From Promethearchaeota archaeon (lineage in GTDB: Archaea > Asgardarchaeota > Lokiarchaeia > Sigynarchaeales > SOKP01): DNA of 16,515 nucleotides. Below, piece by piece: positions 1 to 8,082 of this stretch. Where the stretch lies: the NCBI GenBank assembly GCA_030620005.1, contig JAUXAJ010000086.1, forward strand, positions 1 to 16,515, read 5' to 3'. Position 1 is the first letter of the stretch. The number at the start of each line of letters is the position of its first letter. The translations under genes were made by a program, and so were the position numbers. The notes under the pieces are model-generated. The model searched no databases, was not told where the DNA came from, and worked only from the letters and a program-made list of their open reading frames with translations.

Positions 1-238
1 ACAACACATTATCTCCCGTCGTGTAGTTCCACAGCTCGCTAACGCTATTAGATGTTTTTAATTTATTTTTTTCCACGTCTTTATAACTTATCTTTTCAGG
101 ATCATGTTCGTCAAATGTATTGTTTTCCACGTTATTGGGACTTATCTTTTCACGCTCGTGTTCCATTAAAAATCCAAGACTCAAGATTAAGACTAATGAA
201 AAAATAAGGTAAATTTTCGAATTAATTTTTTCTCTCAT
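1..238 (-). CDS. Partial secreted protein, probable PQQ-like beta-propeller (N-terminal part)
   Basis: This minus-strand gene starts at ATG 238 and runs off the left edge, so only the first 79 residues are visible. Residues 1-24 look like a signal peptide or anchor: a short basic start, then a hydrophobic stretch. An 18-residue degenerate tandem repeat follows (E26-H27...EKIS...VE-N, again from E44-H45), charged and probably unstructured. The last visible residues, LWNYTTGDNVL, match the start of a PQQ/BamB-type propeller blade (W-x-Y-x-T-G-D-x-V). A G-run on the coding strand (245-248) six bases before the ATG serves as ribosome binding site. I infer an exported or surface-anchored propeller protein, possibly for adhesion or protein binding. 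The signal peptide is well supported; the propeller call rests on one blade motif. Confidence 0.6.
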   Translation of the reverse strand, partial: MREKINSKIYLIFSLVLILSLGFLMEHEREKISPNNVENNTFDEHDPEKISYKDVEKNKLKTSNSVSELWNYTTGDNVL

Positions 239-641
239 TGAGTTCCCCATATTTAAAAATTTTTTCAGTTTTTTAATAAATTCTCTTGAATTTTTTTTAG
301 AAAATTTGGAACAATTTAAGAAACTATTATTTAAAAATTTTTATATTTCCGTGTAAAGATCAACATGATATGGATAACATATTAAAATTTTCTTCATTAA
401 ATTATCATTAACTAAACATAAAAATTCAGTTTTTTTACATTAAATTTTTTTTGCTAGGACTTTATATTTAATAATTGTTCGTTCTTAATATTTAAAAATT
501 TTCATTTTTGTCTAAAACGAAATTCAATCAAATTTAAAAAATAAAGAAAATTAATCTGTTATCTATTGACTGAGAGCATGAAATACGGAAGAATCCCAAG
601 AATGATTAATTTAAGATATAAAATAAAAAATTAGAATTATA
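239..641. other. AT-rich gap with no gene, carrying three copies of one 13-mer
   Basis: No convincing coding frame or structural RNA is visible in these 403 bases. The left part must hold the promoter of the minus-strand gene ending at the left edge. The sequence ATTTAAAAATTTT occurs three times. The right part is the 3' side of the first DUF998-like gene. The very high AT content makes short ORFs and weak palindromes meaningless here. Confidence 0.6.
251..502. repeat. Three copies of ATTTAAAAATTTT
   Basis: The 13-base sequence ATTTAAAAATTTT is found at 251-263, 329-341 and 490-502; the first two copies extend by one more T. The core is nearly self-complementary. In DNA this AT-rich chance repeats are possible, so a binding-site role is only a suggestion. 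Confidence 0.4.
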
Positions 642-1352
642 TTAATTATGTAACCTAATGCGAAAATTTACTTTTTTAATGGTGGTTCTATCATAATGCA
701 TCTGCGCGGATTTCACAAGTATAAAAATCAAACGATCAACCATCCAAATTTGGACCATGAGCAGAGTTAACCACTCAGTAAAGTATAATATTGGTTGAGT
801 GTATTCTGGAATTAACAAATTAATGAGTGAAATAACGATGTAAACTCCAAATACCCCCGCCAAGATGAAAGCCATTATTGCGTTTGATTTTGATTTTTTC
901 GGGACAATGAGTTCTGAGAAACCATATAAAAGGCGAAAAAACATCATTCCAAAAAATAAAAAATCTGCTCCTATGCCGTGCAAAATGTGATTATAACTTA
1001 AAGGAATTAGTCCGACGAAAAAAAGACCGATTGCTGAAAAGAAACTGGAAACATACAAGCCCCATGTCAATAAATCATTGCTACAGCGTTTTTGAGTGTT
1101 TCGAGCAATACATAGTTGAAAGATTAGCAGGAATAATGAAGACACCATCATTCCGTAATTGAATACAAAACTGGCATCGTTTGGTCCAGAACCCAGATCA
1201 CTTATCCAATTTGTAAACATGCTAAAAGAAGGGTCTACGAGCGTGTATAGTCTGAAAGATTGAAAAACTGAAACAGACGAAGAAAGCGAACCTAAAAAAC
1301 CAAAAATATTCCCTTTTTTCAAAATATTATTTTCAATTTTTCTTATATCTAT
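642..1352 (-). CDS. DUF998-like multi-pass membrane protein, copy 1 (probable AUA start)
   Basis: A roughly 236-residue integral membrane protein of unknown function with several hydrophobic helices. The conserved block W-I-S-D-L-G-S-G-P-N, soon followed by F-N-Y-G-M-M, is the DUF998 hallmark, and the tandem neighbour at 1484-2200 is a clear paralog. The first ordinary start is TTG at 1322, but the SD sequence GGGAGG (1361-1366) lies 38 bases before it. An in-frame ATA at 1352 lies 8 bases after the SD, and an in-frame TAA blocks anything further upstream. Homology to the paralog continues through the residues before the TTG (R-K-[IV]-E, then K-G-x-I-F-G-F). I therefore place the start at ATA 1352; the TTG gives 226 residues. 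Membrane topology and family are well supported, function is unknown. Confidence 0.75.
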   Translation of the reverse strand: MDIRKIENNILKKGNIFGFLGSLSSSVSVFQSFRLYTLVDPSFSMFTNWISDLGSGPNDASFVFNYGMMVSSLFLLIFQLCIARNTQKRCSNDLLTWGLYVSSFFSAIGLFFVGLIPLSYNHILHGIGADFLFFGMMFFRLLYGFSELIVPKKSKSNAIMAFILAGVFGVYIVISLINLLIPEYTQPILYFTEWLTLLMVQIWMVDRLIFILVKSAQMHYDRTTIKKVNFRIRLHN

Positions 1353-1360
1353 TCTTTAAA

Positions 1361-1366
1361 CCTCCC
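1361..1366 (-). promoter_or_regulatory. SD sequence GGGAGG deciding an AUA start
   Basis: On the minus strand GGGAGG is followed after 8 bases by ATA (1352-1350), the correct spacing for initiation. The next TTG is 38 bases away. No ATG, GTG or TTG lies between the SD and that TTG in the gene's frame. Confidence 0.6.
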
Positions 1367-1450
1367 TTTTATATTCGTTATTTTGCTTTTATTCTTAAAA
1401 TTCAATCTTCATGAACCCTAATTTTAGGATGTAATACCTATTTAAACCTT

Positions 1451-1482
1451 TTCGTGATTCTTGAAATTTAGAAAATCACGAA
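1451..1482. repeat. Inverted repeat just after the second DUF998-like gene
   Basis: TTCGTGATT (1451-1459) and AATCACGAA (1474-1482) form a perfect 9-base stem around a 14-base loop, flanked on both sides by TTTAAA. In the minus-strand transcript it begins right after the TAA at 1486-1484. It may protect or end the message, or act between the two paralogs; the sequence does not tell which. Confidence 0.55.
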
Positions 1483-1483
1483 T

Positions 1484-2200
1484 TTAAATCTTGGTTTTTA
1501 GAGTACCATGAGCAAAATATTTTCGGATTTTCACCACGAATTTAAAAATTAACCCATTAATTGCCCAGAATTCAATAGCAAAAAGAGACACCCATTCGGA
1601 GAAGTATAATATCGATTGTATTTGTTCAGGAATGGCTATTGCTATGATCGCTATTATTATATACGCTCCAAAAATCAAGGCTACGCTAAAACCAATAGTC
1701 GCTTCATATCTAGAATTTTCTGAGACAAAAAGATGCGATATTCCACAAAATAAGGCAAGAAACATGGCTCCAAAAAAATATAGGTTAGCAGCAATTCCGT
1801 GTAGATATATATTAAAATTTAAAGGAAAGCATCCTATAAAAAAAAGCCCAACAGACATTATAATACCTGAGATGTACGACCCAAATATTGACAATTCAAG
1901 TTTAGTTTCCATCGGCTGATACTTAGCCTTCCCCTTAGCATGTAAATTTCTTACGACATGAAATTGGAATATTAAGAAGAAAATAGAAGCAACCATCATT
2001 CCAGAATTAAATACGACATTGGCACCGTTCGGACCCCTGCCTAAATCGCTTATCCAATTCGTAAACATGCTAAAAGTAGGATCTATTAATGTATACAAAA
2101 TAAATGACTGAACAATTGAAATGAACGATGTGACGGAACCAAAAAATCCAAAAATTATCCCTTTTTCAAGAACAAATTTTTCAACTTTTCTTAAAATTAT
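1484..2200 (-). CDS. DUF998-like multi-pass membrane protein, copy 2 (probable AUA start)
   Basis: Paralog of the gene at 642-1352: the block F-S-M-F-T-N-W-I-S-D-L-G-R-G-P-N is nearly identical, and the hydrophobic helices follow in the same order. The only normal start codon in the open frame is TTG at 2098, which would remove the first membrane helix (G-I-I-F-G-F-F-G-S-V...). The coding match with copy 1 continues upstream of it to R-K-V-E. An in-frame ATA at 2200 lies six bases after a GGGGG run (2207-2211), with a TGA shortly upstream. In both paralogs the ATA sits exactly three codons before the shared Arg-Lys pair. Starting at ATA gives about 238 residues. If the start really is lost, this is a broken copy instead. 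Function unknown. Confidence 0.7.
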   Translation of the reverse strand: MILRKVEKFVLEKGIIFGFFGSVTSFISIVQSFILYTLIDPTFSMFTNWISDLGRGPNGANVVFNSGMMVASIFFLIFQFHVVRNLHAKGKAKYQPMETKLELSIFGSYISGIIMSVGLFFIGCFPLNFNIYLHGIAANLYFFGAMFLALFCGISHLFVSENSRYEATIGFSVALIFGAYIIIAIIAIAIPEQIQSILYFSEWVSLFAIEFWAINGLIFKFVVKIRKYFAHGTLKTKI

Positions 2201-2206
2201 TTTAAT

Positions 2207-2211
2207 CCCCC
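2207..2211 (-). promoter_or_regulatory. G-run ribosome binding site before an AUA start
   Basis: Five G on the minus strand, six bases before ATA 2200. It is in the same place as the GGGAGG of the paralog and supports translation from the AUA rather than from the distant TTG at 2098. Confidence 0.45.
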
Positions 2212-2381
2212 AACACCAAACTCAATTATTTCTTTTTTTTATTAAAAAAATTATTTTTTAATAATCTTATTCATATTATTAATCGTATTACTAATATATA
2301 AATCTTTAGTTTTAAGCAAAATTGAGTCATACTGAAACGGATAAAAAATTTTTTTTTCTTTTTTAATTTCTAAAATAAATA

Positions 2382-2387
2382 TTTATA
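2382..2387 (+). promoter_or_regulatory. TATA box for the alpha/beta hydrolase
   Basis: TTTATA is centred about 26 bases before ATG 2410 within a T-rich tract, and no SD precedes the ATG. This spacing puts the transcript start at or next to the start codon, so the message is probably leaderless. Confidence 0.55.
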
Positions 2388-2409
2388 CTTTTTTTCTTTT
2401 TCTAATATT

Positions 2410-3252
2410 ATGAGTGAGTGTTTTGCTGATGTCAGTGGGCTAAAAATTTGTTATAAAATATACGGCAAGGACGATAGCTACCCGTTAATTTGTGTTCATG
2501 GCTTTGGTTCCAAAAAAGAAACATGGATCGCGCAAGTTGGAATGCTCTCTGATAAATTTAAAGTAATAATTTTTGACCAACGCGGCGCTGGAAAATCAGA
2601 CCGCCCTGAGGAACCGTTTACAATGGACGTGTTTGCTGATGATATTGCCAATCTAATGGACTTTTTAAACATCGACAAAGCGCATTTCATGGGCTTCTCA
2701 TTAGGTGGAATGATTCTTCAAAATTTTGTTTTAAAATATCCCGAGAGGGTAAATAAAATAATTTTAATCAATACAAGTCCCGGAATACCAAAACAAGGGG
2801 GAATTGACATTTTCAAAAAGAATCAGCTCGAAAGAATCGAATTAATAAAGAAAGATCCAGAAAAAGTTCTACGAAGTGATATAAAAAGAGGCTTTTATAT
2901 CAAGTTCAGGAAGCAAATGGAGGCAAACCCGAAAAAAAGGTTTCACGGAATTTGGTCAATGGAAGACCTCTTGGAATACATTAAAATGAATCCCTCGACA
3001 CCTCAAGACGTTGAAAATCAAGCTCATGCCGTTAAGTCGCACGATACTCACGATAAATTGGATCAAATTAAAAACAAAACGTTATTAATCAGTGCTTCTC
3101 ACGATAGACTAACGCCCAGATCTGTCATGCTTGCCATTCATGAGAGAATTCCGAATAGTGTATTGAAAGTAATTGATAAGGCAGGACACGAAGCTCACAG
3201 ATCTAGAGCTCCTGAAGTTAATAATTTAATATTAGATTTTTTAAAAGATTAA
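2410..3252 (+). CDS. Alpha/beta-fold hydrolase
   Basis: A 280-residue cytoplasmic hydrolase of the alpha/beta fold (AB_hydrolase_1 type: esterases, lactonases, C-C hydrolases). The oxyanion loop H-G-F-G is at residues 30-33, D-Q-R-G-x-G at 56-61, the nucleophile elbow G-F-S-L-G-G with Ser97, the acid Asp232 in S-H-D-R-L-T-P and His260 in A-G-H-E-A-H, so the triad is complete. The length is normal. It has no signal peptide. It starts a plus-strand unit of its own and ends 20 bases from the convergent glycosidase gene. Substrate cannot be read from sequence; family members this general act on esters, lactones, peptides or ring-cleavage products. A lactonase role would fit the sugar-acid neighbourhood but is only a guess. 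Confidence 0.9.
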   Translation: MSECFADVSGLKICYKIYGKDDSYPLICVHGFGSKKETWIAQVGMLSDKFKVIIFDQRGAGKSDRPEEPFTMDVFADDIANLMDFLNIDKAHFMGFSLGGMILQNFVLKYPERVNKIILINTSPGIPKQGGIDIFKKNQLERIELIKKDPEKVLRSDIKRGFYIKFRKQMEANPKKRFHGIWSMEDLLEYIKMNPSTPQDVENQAHAVKSHDTHDKLDQIKNKTLLISASHDRLTPRSVMLAIHERIPNSVLKVIDKAGHEAHRSRAPEVNNLILDFLKD

Positions 3253-3272
3253 AGAAATGAAAAAGTACCTTA

Positions 3273-4661
3273 TCAACCTTGAAATTGAGGTAGCCATCTG
3301 GCTTCAGCTTCGAACATTTCTTCAACCATATCGCGAATTTCTGCCGGAGAACACACGCTTGCTGTGTTAGGATCCAGTAATATTGCGTGATAAATTTTTT
3401 CGCGATCAAAATCGAGAGCCCCTTCGACTGCAGCTTTCTGAACCATTATGTTAGATAGGCAAAGCGCTTGGCACACCGTTGGAAGGACAATGCCACCTTG
3501 GGGATGTAGTCCGTGGTTATCTGCAAACACGGGTACTTCCACGCAACATCCTTTAGGGAGATTGGTAATTAAGCCCCCATCTTGATTCATTACATTCCCG
3601 TTAAACCTAAAAGGTTTATCCGTTTCCATTGCGTTAATTATGTGCGAAGCGTATTCTGTTGTAGGACGCTTCTTAATAGGGAGTCTCTTGCGTTTCAATA
3701 CCCTTCTAAAACTACCTTCCATTCTACTTTCATTTTTAACTTGTTCCTTGTAATCAGACGCTTGCTCTAAATTGGTAAGCCAGTGGATGTCACTTCTGTA
3801 TTTCTCCAAGAGATCAGTTCTTTTTCGATAATAGGGAATGTATTCGCTTAAATGCCCATCTCCTTCTGTCATGAAGTATCCCGTAGCTTTCATCATGTCC
3901 CAGCGTATGCTTTTAAAAACTTTCATTTTTTCGGGGTTTTTTTCGAAAGCGTCGTGTACTAAAGGGTATGCATTTTCCCAAGGAGATCCTTTTTTTTCTT
4001 TATTTTTATACCATAGTTCGAGAAACCAAGCCATGTGGTTAATTCCCGCGCAAAAAAAGCTAATTTCGGTCGGTCTCAACCCAATCCACGCAGATAAAAG
4101 CGCTGCCGTGCCTTGAACGCCGTGGCAAAGGCCAACTGTTGAGTCTGGAACGATTGAATTACAATACCAGGTGTTCATTGCCATTGGATTCGAATAGTTA
4201 AGTAGTAATGGTTTTATGCCATTGTTTCCTGCATTATGCCCGAGATCTCGTATGTCTTCCATTAGTGACTTGTAGAATGGTGCAGTTCGAAGAAATCGAA
4301 AAATACCGCCAGGACCAAGCGTATCTCCTACTGTTTGACTCACTCCATAGTTAAAAGGAATTTCTACGTCCATTTTAAAGGCTTCAAGTCCGCCGATATG
4401 AACGGCATTAATTATATACTTTGCATCTTCGACAGCCTTTTTTTGGTTCGTGGTTTTTTCAAAAACGACACCTTCTAATTTTTGAGGATTGAGTTCTTTA
4501 TATTTTTGCATTAATTCATGCATCAAATCTAATCGATGTTCGTCGATATCTTCGAGACAAATTATCGTATCTTCTCGGAGCGCAGGAAACGCAACGATAT
4601 CTGTCATGATTTCCCTTCCAAATACCAATGAACCTGCTCCAATAAAAGCAATTTTCAACAT
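3273..4661 (-). CDS. Glycoside hydrolase family 4, CHGx (alpha-uronidase) motif class
   Basis: A 462-residue enzyme of family GH4, which cleaves glycosides by an NAD- and Mn-dependent oxidation-elimination route. The NAD-binding start F-I-G-A-G-S-L-V-F is at residues 6-14, N-Y-S-N-P-M-A-M-N at 155-163, the metal/substrate motif C179-H180-G-V, and A-G-I-N-H-M-A-W with His209. In GH4 the four residues after Gly-Leu tell the subgroup: CHSV alpha-galactosidases, CHEV alpha-glucosidases, CNxP phospho-glycosidases and CHGx alpha-glucuronidases or galacturonidases. CHGV here suggests an unphosphorylated alpha-uronide substrate. ATG 4661 starts directly at the Rossmann strand and has no SD, so is probably leaderless. 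It lies 103 bases after the transaldolase-like gene on the same strand; both probably serve one sugar pathway. The exact substrate is uncertain. Confidence 0.88.
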   Translation of the reverse strand: MLKIAFIGAGSLVFGREIMTDIVAFPALREDTIICLEDIDEHRLDLMHELMQKYKELNPQKLEGVVFEKTTNQKKAVEDAKYIINAVHIGGLEAFKMDVEIPFNYGVSQTVGDTLGPGGIFRFLRTAPFYKSLMEDIRDLGHNAGNNGIKPLLLNYSNPMAMNTWYCNSIVPDSTVGLCHGVQGTAALLSAWIGLRPTEISFFCAGINHMAWFLELWYKNKEKKGSPWENAYPLVHDAFEKNPEKMKVFKSIRWDMMKATGYFMTEGDGHLSEYIPYYRKRTDLLEKYRSDIHWLTNLEQASDYKEQVKNESRMEGSFRRVLKRKRLPIKKRPTTEYASHIINAMETDKPFRFNGNVMNQDGGLITNLPKGCCVEVPVFADNHGLHPQGGIVLPTVCQALCLSNIMVQKAAVEGALDFDREKIYHAILLDPNTASVCSPAEIRDMVEEMFEAEARWLPQFQG

Positions 4662-4764
4662 TATATATTAAATAAGTTTCTTAATCAATAAATTATTTAT
4701 TAATCCACTTAAAAAAGAAGAGGTCGAAGTAGACATTGATATCTCCACAATCAATCAGAAATAA

Positions 4765-5433
4765 TCACAGTGACCCTATTTCAGTGTCGTCCCAAGCATC
4801 TTGGAAGATTTTTAAGCCTTTATCCGTGAATGGATGTTCAAAGCTACTTTTATAGACGTCAAAACTAGCTGTTACTATATCTGCCCCCATAACTGCAGCT
4901 TCAACTATTTGTTTACCATTCCTAACGGCGGCAACTATGATTTCCGTGCTAAATTCATAATTCTGGTACATGGTAATCATATCTGCTAGGAATTGAGTGC
5001 AATCAACTCCCGAAGCTTCCTGCCATCCTATAAACGGCGAACAATAAGTTGCTCCGAGGCGTCCTACTTGCAACGCCTGAGATGTCGTAAAAACTAAAGT
5101 AACGTTAACCTTAATTCCGTCTTCAATCAATTTTTTTGTCGCAATTAATCCTTGCTCGTTGCAAGGTATTTTTATAACGAAGTTTTCAGATAAACTCGTT
5201 ATCTTTTTTGCTTCGGTAGCCATTTCTTCTGCCTTTTCTACATGAGGATTGACTTCAATTGAAATTGGAAAATCAATGTTTTTAAATTCTTCAGCAAATT
5301 GTTTAACAACCGTAAAAAAAGGCTTTCCCGAAGTTTTGACGTGTTTAGGATTCGAAGTTACTCCATCGATCTTCCAATTTTTAAGCGCGTATTTAATCTC
5401 GTCAATTTTTGCGCTATCTAAAAAATACTTCAT
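4765..5433 (-). CDS. Transaldolase / fructose-6-phosphate aldolase-like protein with altered phosphate site
   Basis: A 222-residue TIM-barrel aldolase of the small transaldolase (FSA/TalC) family, near the usual 215-220. The fold signs are F-L-D-S-A with Asp6, G-V-T-S-N-P at 24-29, the Schiff-base Lys88 in F-V-I-K-I-P, V-T-L-V-F-T at 111-116 and the C-terminal H-P-F-T-D-K-G-L. The aldol machinery is thus intact. Compared with E. coli FsaA, from memory, the phosphate-holding Arg134 aligns with Trp137 (S-P-F-I-G-W) and Ser166 with Val170 (V-A-A-V-R-N). The substrate may therefore carry no phosphate, or another group. Positions 30-33 (K-H-V-K) also differ from the common S/T-L-I-A. It probably forms or splits a C-C bond in the same route as the downstream glycosidase and is divergent from the transporter gene. 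Confidence 0.85.
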   Translation of the reverse strand: MKYFLDSAKIDEIKYALKNWKIDGVTSNPKHVKTSGKPFFTVVKQFAEEFKNIDFPISIEVNPHVEKAEEMATEAKKITSLSENFVIKIPCNEQGLIATKKLIEDGIKVNVTLVFTTSQALQVGRLGATYCSPFIGWQEASGVDCTQFLADMITMYQNYEFSTEIIVAAVRNGKQIVEAAVMGADIVTASFDVYKSSFEHPFTDKGLKIFQDAWDDTEIGSL

Positions 5434-5543
5434 GATTTATTTCCATTTTTTATATTAATTTTGGTTTATAATTAAGAAGAAAAAAGTTATTATTCATTAA
5501 ATATTTAATTTAGGAACATCAAATATTCTCTATCTTCTTGTTC

Positions 5544-6818
5544 ATGAACAATTCTTTTAATTCTAATAGATCCCAAATTTCCATGGTTAAATTTCTTCCA
5601 TTTTATATATTAGAAATGGTAATTACATTTACGAGCGGGATCATGAGTACTGGTGTTTCCAATCATTTGATTTCCGAATTAAAATACGAACCGTGGATTG
5701 GCGGCTTTATTGTTAGCATGGCGCCTGCCGGGTTCATGATCTTTACGTTGGCATTTGGTCACATTTCTGATAAATACGGCCAAAGGAAGGTTATTTATTT
5801 CATAATGGTGTTAAGGTTAATATTTAGCATTTTTTATTTAATTCCTATAACTTCAGATGTATATCTAATAACATTTGGGATTATATTTTTCTTTGACGGT
5901 GCCATAAGCGGTTTATTTTGGCCAACGGTCCAACAGATAAGTGTTCTTACAGAGCAATATGGTGGCCTTGATTTAAAGCAAAAGTTCATGAGTGGGTATA
6001 ATTTCAGTTGGAACTGGGGTTTTATTTCTGGAATGCTCACTGGTGCGATTATTGTTTTTTTATTTAATTCGAATTACGCAACTTTTTATTTTAATTCGAT
6101 TGGATTGATTTTTGGAGTAACTTTTGCTTTACTTTTCGTAAAAGATGTATCAAATCTTTTTAAATTCGATTATAATAAAAATTTAACTTCCAATGAATTT
6201 GCTAAAGCTAATAGTAATCCAGAATATTTAGAATACCATGAAAACCAATTAAATTTAAAATTATTTAATATTCCGTTGTATTCAATATTGTTAATTTTAG
6301 TAATTCATTCGCTAACGGATGGAGTTATTACCATTTTTTTGACGATAAAAATTGACAACCTAAACCAAGGCCTTTATTGGGTATTTATCCTGACTTTAAT
6401 AAAATTATGCTCTCAAATGATTGCTACCACAATCTTTTCGCTTACAAAAGAAAGAATCATTATAAAGGGATTAATACTAGCAGTCTTGACGGTGCTTATT
6501 ACTTGGTCCTTATTTATTTTTAGTAACGATCTTTGGACGATTAGTTTATTATTTTTAATGACCGGAATTGGACAAGGAGCAATTTATGCCTTTGTAATGA
6601 AATTAATTGCCTATAAAGCAGGAATTCAGAAAAGCGCTAGACCTTTTGCTTTTTTTCAAACCATCATGTCAAGCGGAAGAATGGTTGGTGCACTATTATT
6701 TGGATTCACGGCTACAATTTCTTTTAATTTAGGCATATTTATTTTAATAATTTATGACTTGTTTTCGTTAATCCAATTTTTTTGTATAATAAAAATTCTT
6801 TTACATGAGAAGAGCTGA
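5544..6818 (+). CDS. MFS transporter
   Basis: A 424-residue major facilitator with about twelve membrane helices. The loop 2-3 signature is G-H-I-S-D-K-Y-G-Q-R-K, at residues 72-82 counted from ATG 5544. A charged, Asn-rich stretch near the middle (around residues 205-235) is the usual central cytoplasmic loop. I choose ATG 5544; the in-frame TTG at 5538 only adds two residues. An AT-rich box near 5497-5511 (TTAAATATTTAATTT) fits a promoter with a short leader. It diverges from the aldolase-like gene and converges with the UroD-fold gene at a 30-base gap. Given the neighbours it is likely to import a sugar, sugar acid or oligosaccharide without phosphorylating it, but substrate cannot be told from sequence and an exporter is possible. 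Confidence 0.85.
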   Translation: MNNSFNSNRSQISMVKFLPFYILEMVITFTSGIMSTGVSNHLISELKYEPWIGGFIVSMAPAGFMIFTLAFGHISDKYGQRKVIYFIMVLRLIFSIFYLIPITSDVYLITFGIIFFFDGAISGLFWPTVQQISVLTEQYGGLDLKQKFMSGYNFSWNWGFISGMLTGAIIVFLFNSNYATFYFNSIGLIFGVTFALLFVKDVSNLFKFDYNKNLTSNEFAKANSNPEYLEYHENQLNLKLFNIPLYSILLILVIHSLTDGVITIFLTIKIDNLNQGLYWVFILTLIKLCSQMIATTIFSLTKERIIIKGLILAVLTVLITWSLFIFSNDLWTISLLFLMTGIGQGAIYAFVMKLIAYKAGIQKSARPFAFFQTIMSSGRMVGALLFGFTATISFNLGIFILIIYDLFSLIQFFCIIKILLHEKS

Positions 6819-6848
6819 CATGAATATTCCCATGAAATAATTTAAATT

Positions 6849-8021
6849 TCAAAAGGGCGGAAGTGGAGGAACTACATTGTCTTTCCATTCGTCAACCGTA
6901 GGGTAATCCCACCAGTGTTCAGGAATTTTAGAATAAACACCAAATTTCTTAAGACCTCTTTGAAACGCTCTAATGTTTTTACTTGGCGCTAAAATATCAT
7001 TAGGTTGGGGATAAAGATAAGCCCCAAATCCGCCGTTCTTAGTACCTAAATTGCGAACCATGTGCCAGACTTCTCGTTCGCATTCTTCTGGATTACCTTT
7101 AGGATATATTGATTGAATGTTAATACATCCCCATATCATGATTTTACCTCTAAATTGTCGCAAGTTATTGTATCCACTCATTCTCGGGCTATCGAATTCA
7201 ATAGCGTCTAAACCCCATTTAATTAAATATGGCATAATTTTGTCAACTTTTCCACAGCAATGATGGTGTAATTCACATCCCAAAGCATGTGCTTCCTCAA
7301 TCATGGTTTTATAAACTGGTTCGTAGAATTTTTCAAACATTCGAGGATTGAAGAAAGGATTTTTTTGGTCTCCTAAGTCCTCGTACATGAAAAAGCCGTG
7401 CGGTTCAAGACCGTATTTAACACTCATTTTCATGCATTTCACATAATATTCTGTCAAATGTTCTAAAAGCTTTTTTAGCTCTTGAGGATGTTTTCTATGA
7501 TCTATTAAATAATTGGAAAAACCTCTCATATTTGAGGCGACTTCTGAAGGGCCTAAGCAATTAAAGAGGATCGCCCTATATTTGTCCTTCCCCATTTTTT
7601 CTTTTAAATCAATGGCCAATCTAAAAACGCTTCTGTCATCTGGATTAGGAGTATATTTTGACATATAATTCTCGTAATCACCCCAATTTGGCAATGATGG
7701 TCTTCCAGGATGTCCCATGTTATCGCCTCGTCCCGACATGTTCCAAATACAACCCCAATTATCAATTTCTTCATGGGGTATTTTCCGCCAGTTATCCCCC
7801 TCATGATCTGGATTATTCTTGGCCCATTCAGGTTTATCCCAGTTGTACCTGCTTCTCACGTGAGGGAAAAGACCTTCTTCGTTTTCCCCCCAACCCGGAC
7901 GCCAATCCTTAGAAAATATCATCGGGAGAGGTAAAAGATCGCCCGCAACTAAATTAAAAATAGGCACTTTATCGGGTTTATTGAAGTGAATGGCAGCTCT
8001 AACGCGTTCTAGCGAATTCAT
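6849..8021 (-). CDS. Uroporphyrinogen decarboxylase-fold protein (not a haem enzyme)
   Basis: A 390-residue TIM-barrel protein of the UroD / corrinoid methyltransferase superfamily. The N-terminal P-D-K-V-P-I-F is typical of UroD-like proteins outside haem synthesis; the Arg motif of true UroD is missing. The possible metal site is H-H-H-C-C-G-K at 252-258, matching the H-x-C/S-C-G-N region, with Cys299 in I-W-G-C-I-N-I-Q as another candidate ligand. N-N-L-R-x-F-R-G-K at 285-293 and the G-G-F-G-A-Y region near 335 complete the barrel pattern. ATG 8021 is preceded by AAAAGGA (8029-8035) with seven bases between. It is transcribed away from the amidohydrolase gene from a shared region. Such proteins are common in sugar and aromatic clusters with unclear roles: methyl transfer or decarboxylation are candidates. 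Confidence 0.8.
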   Translation of the reverse strand: MNSLERVRAAIHFNKPDKVPIFNLVAGDLLPLPMIFSKDWRPGWGENEEGLFPHVRSRYNWDKPEWAKNNPDHEGDNWRKIPHEEIDNWGCIWNMSGRGDNMGHPGRPSLPNWGDYENYMSKYTPNPDDRSVFRLAIDLKEKMGKDKYRAILFNCLGPSEVASNMRGFSNYLIDHRKHPQELKKLLEHLTEYYVKCMKMSVKYGLEPHGFFMYEDLGDQKNPFFNPRMFEKFYEPVYKTMIEEAHALGCELHHHCCGKVDKIMPYLIKWGLDAIEFDSPRMSGYNNLRQFRGKIMIWGCINIQSIYPKGNPEECEREVWHMVRNLGTKNGGFGAYLYPQPNDILAPSKNIRAFQRGLKKFGVYSKIPEHWWDYPTVDEWKDNVVPPLPPF

Positions 8022-8082
8022 TAAAATTTCCTTTTAAGTGTATTTAGTATAATTATTACATGATTATTGAAACATATTACTC

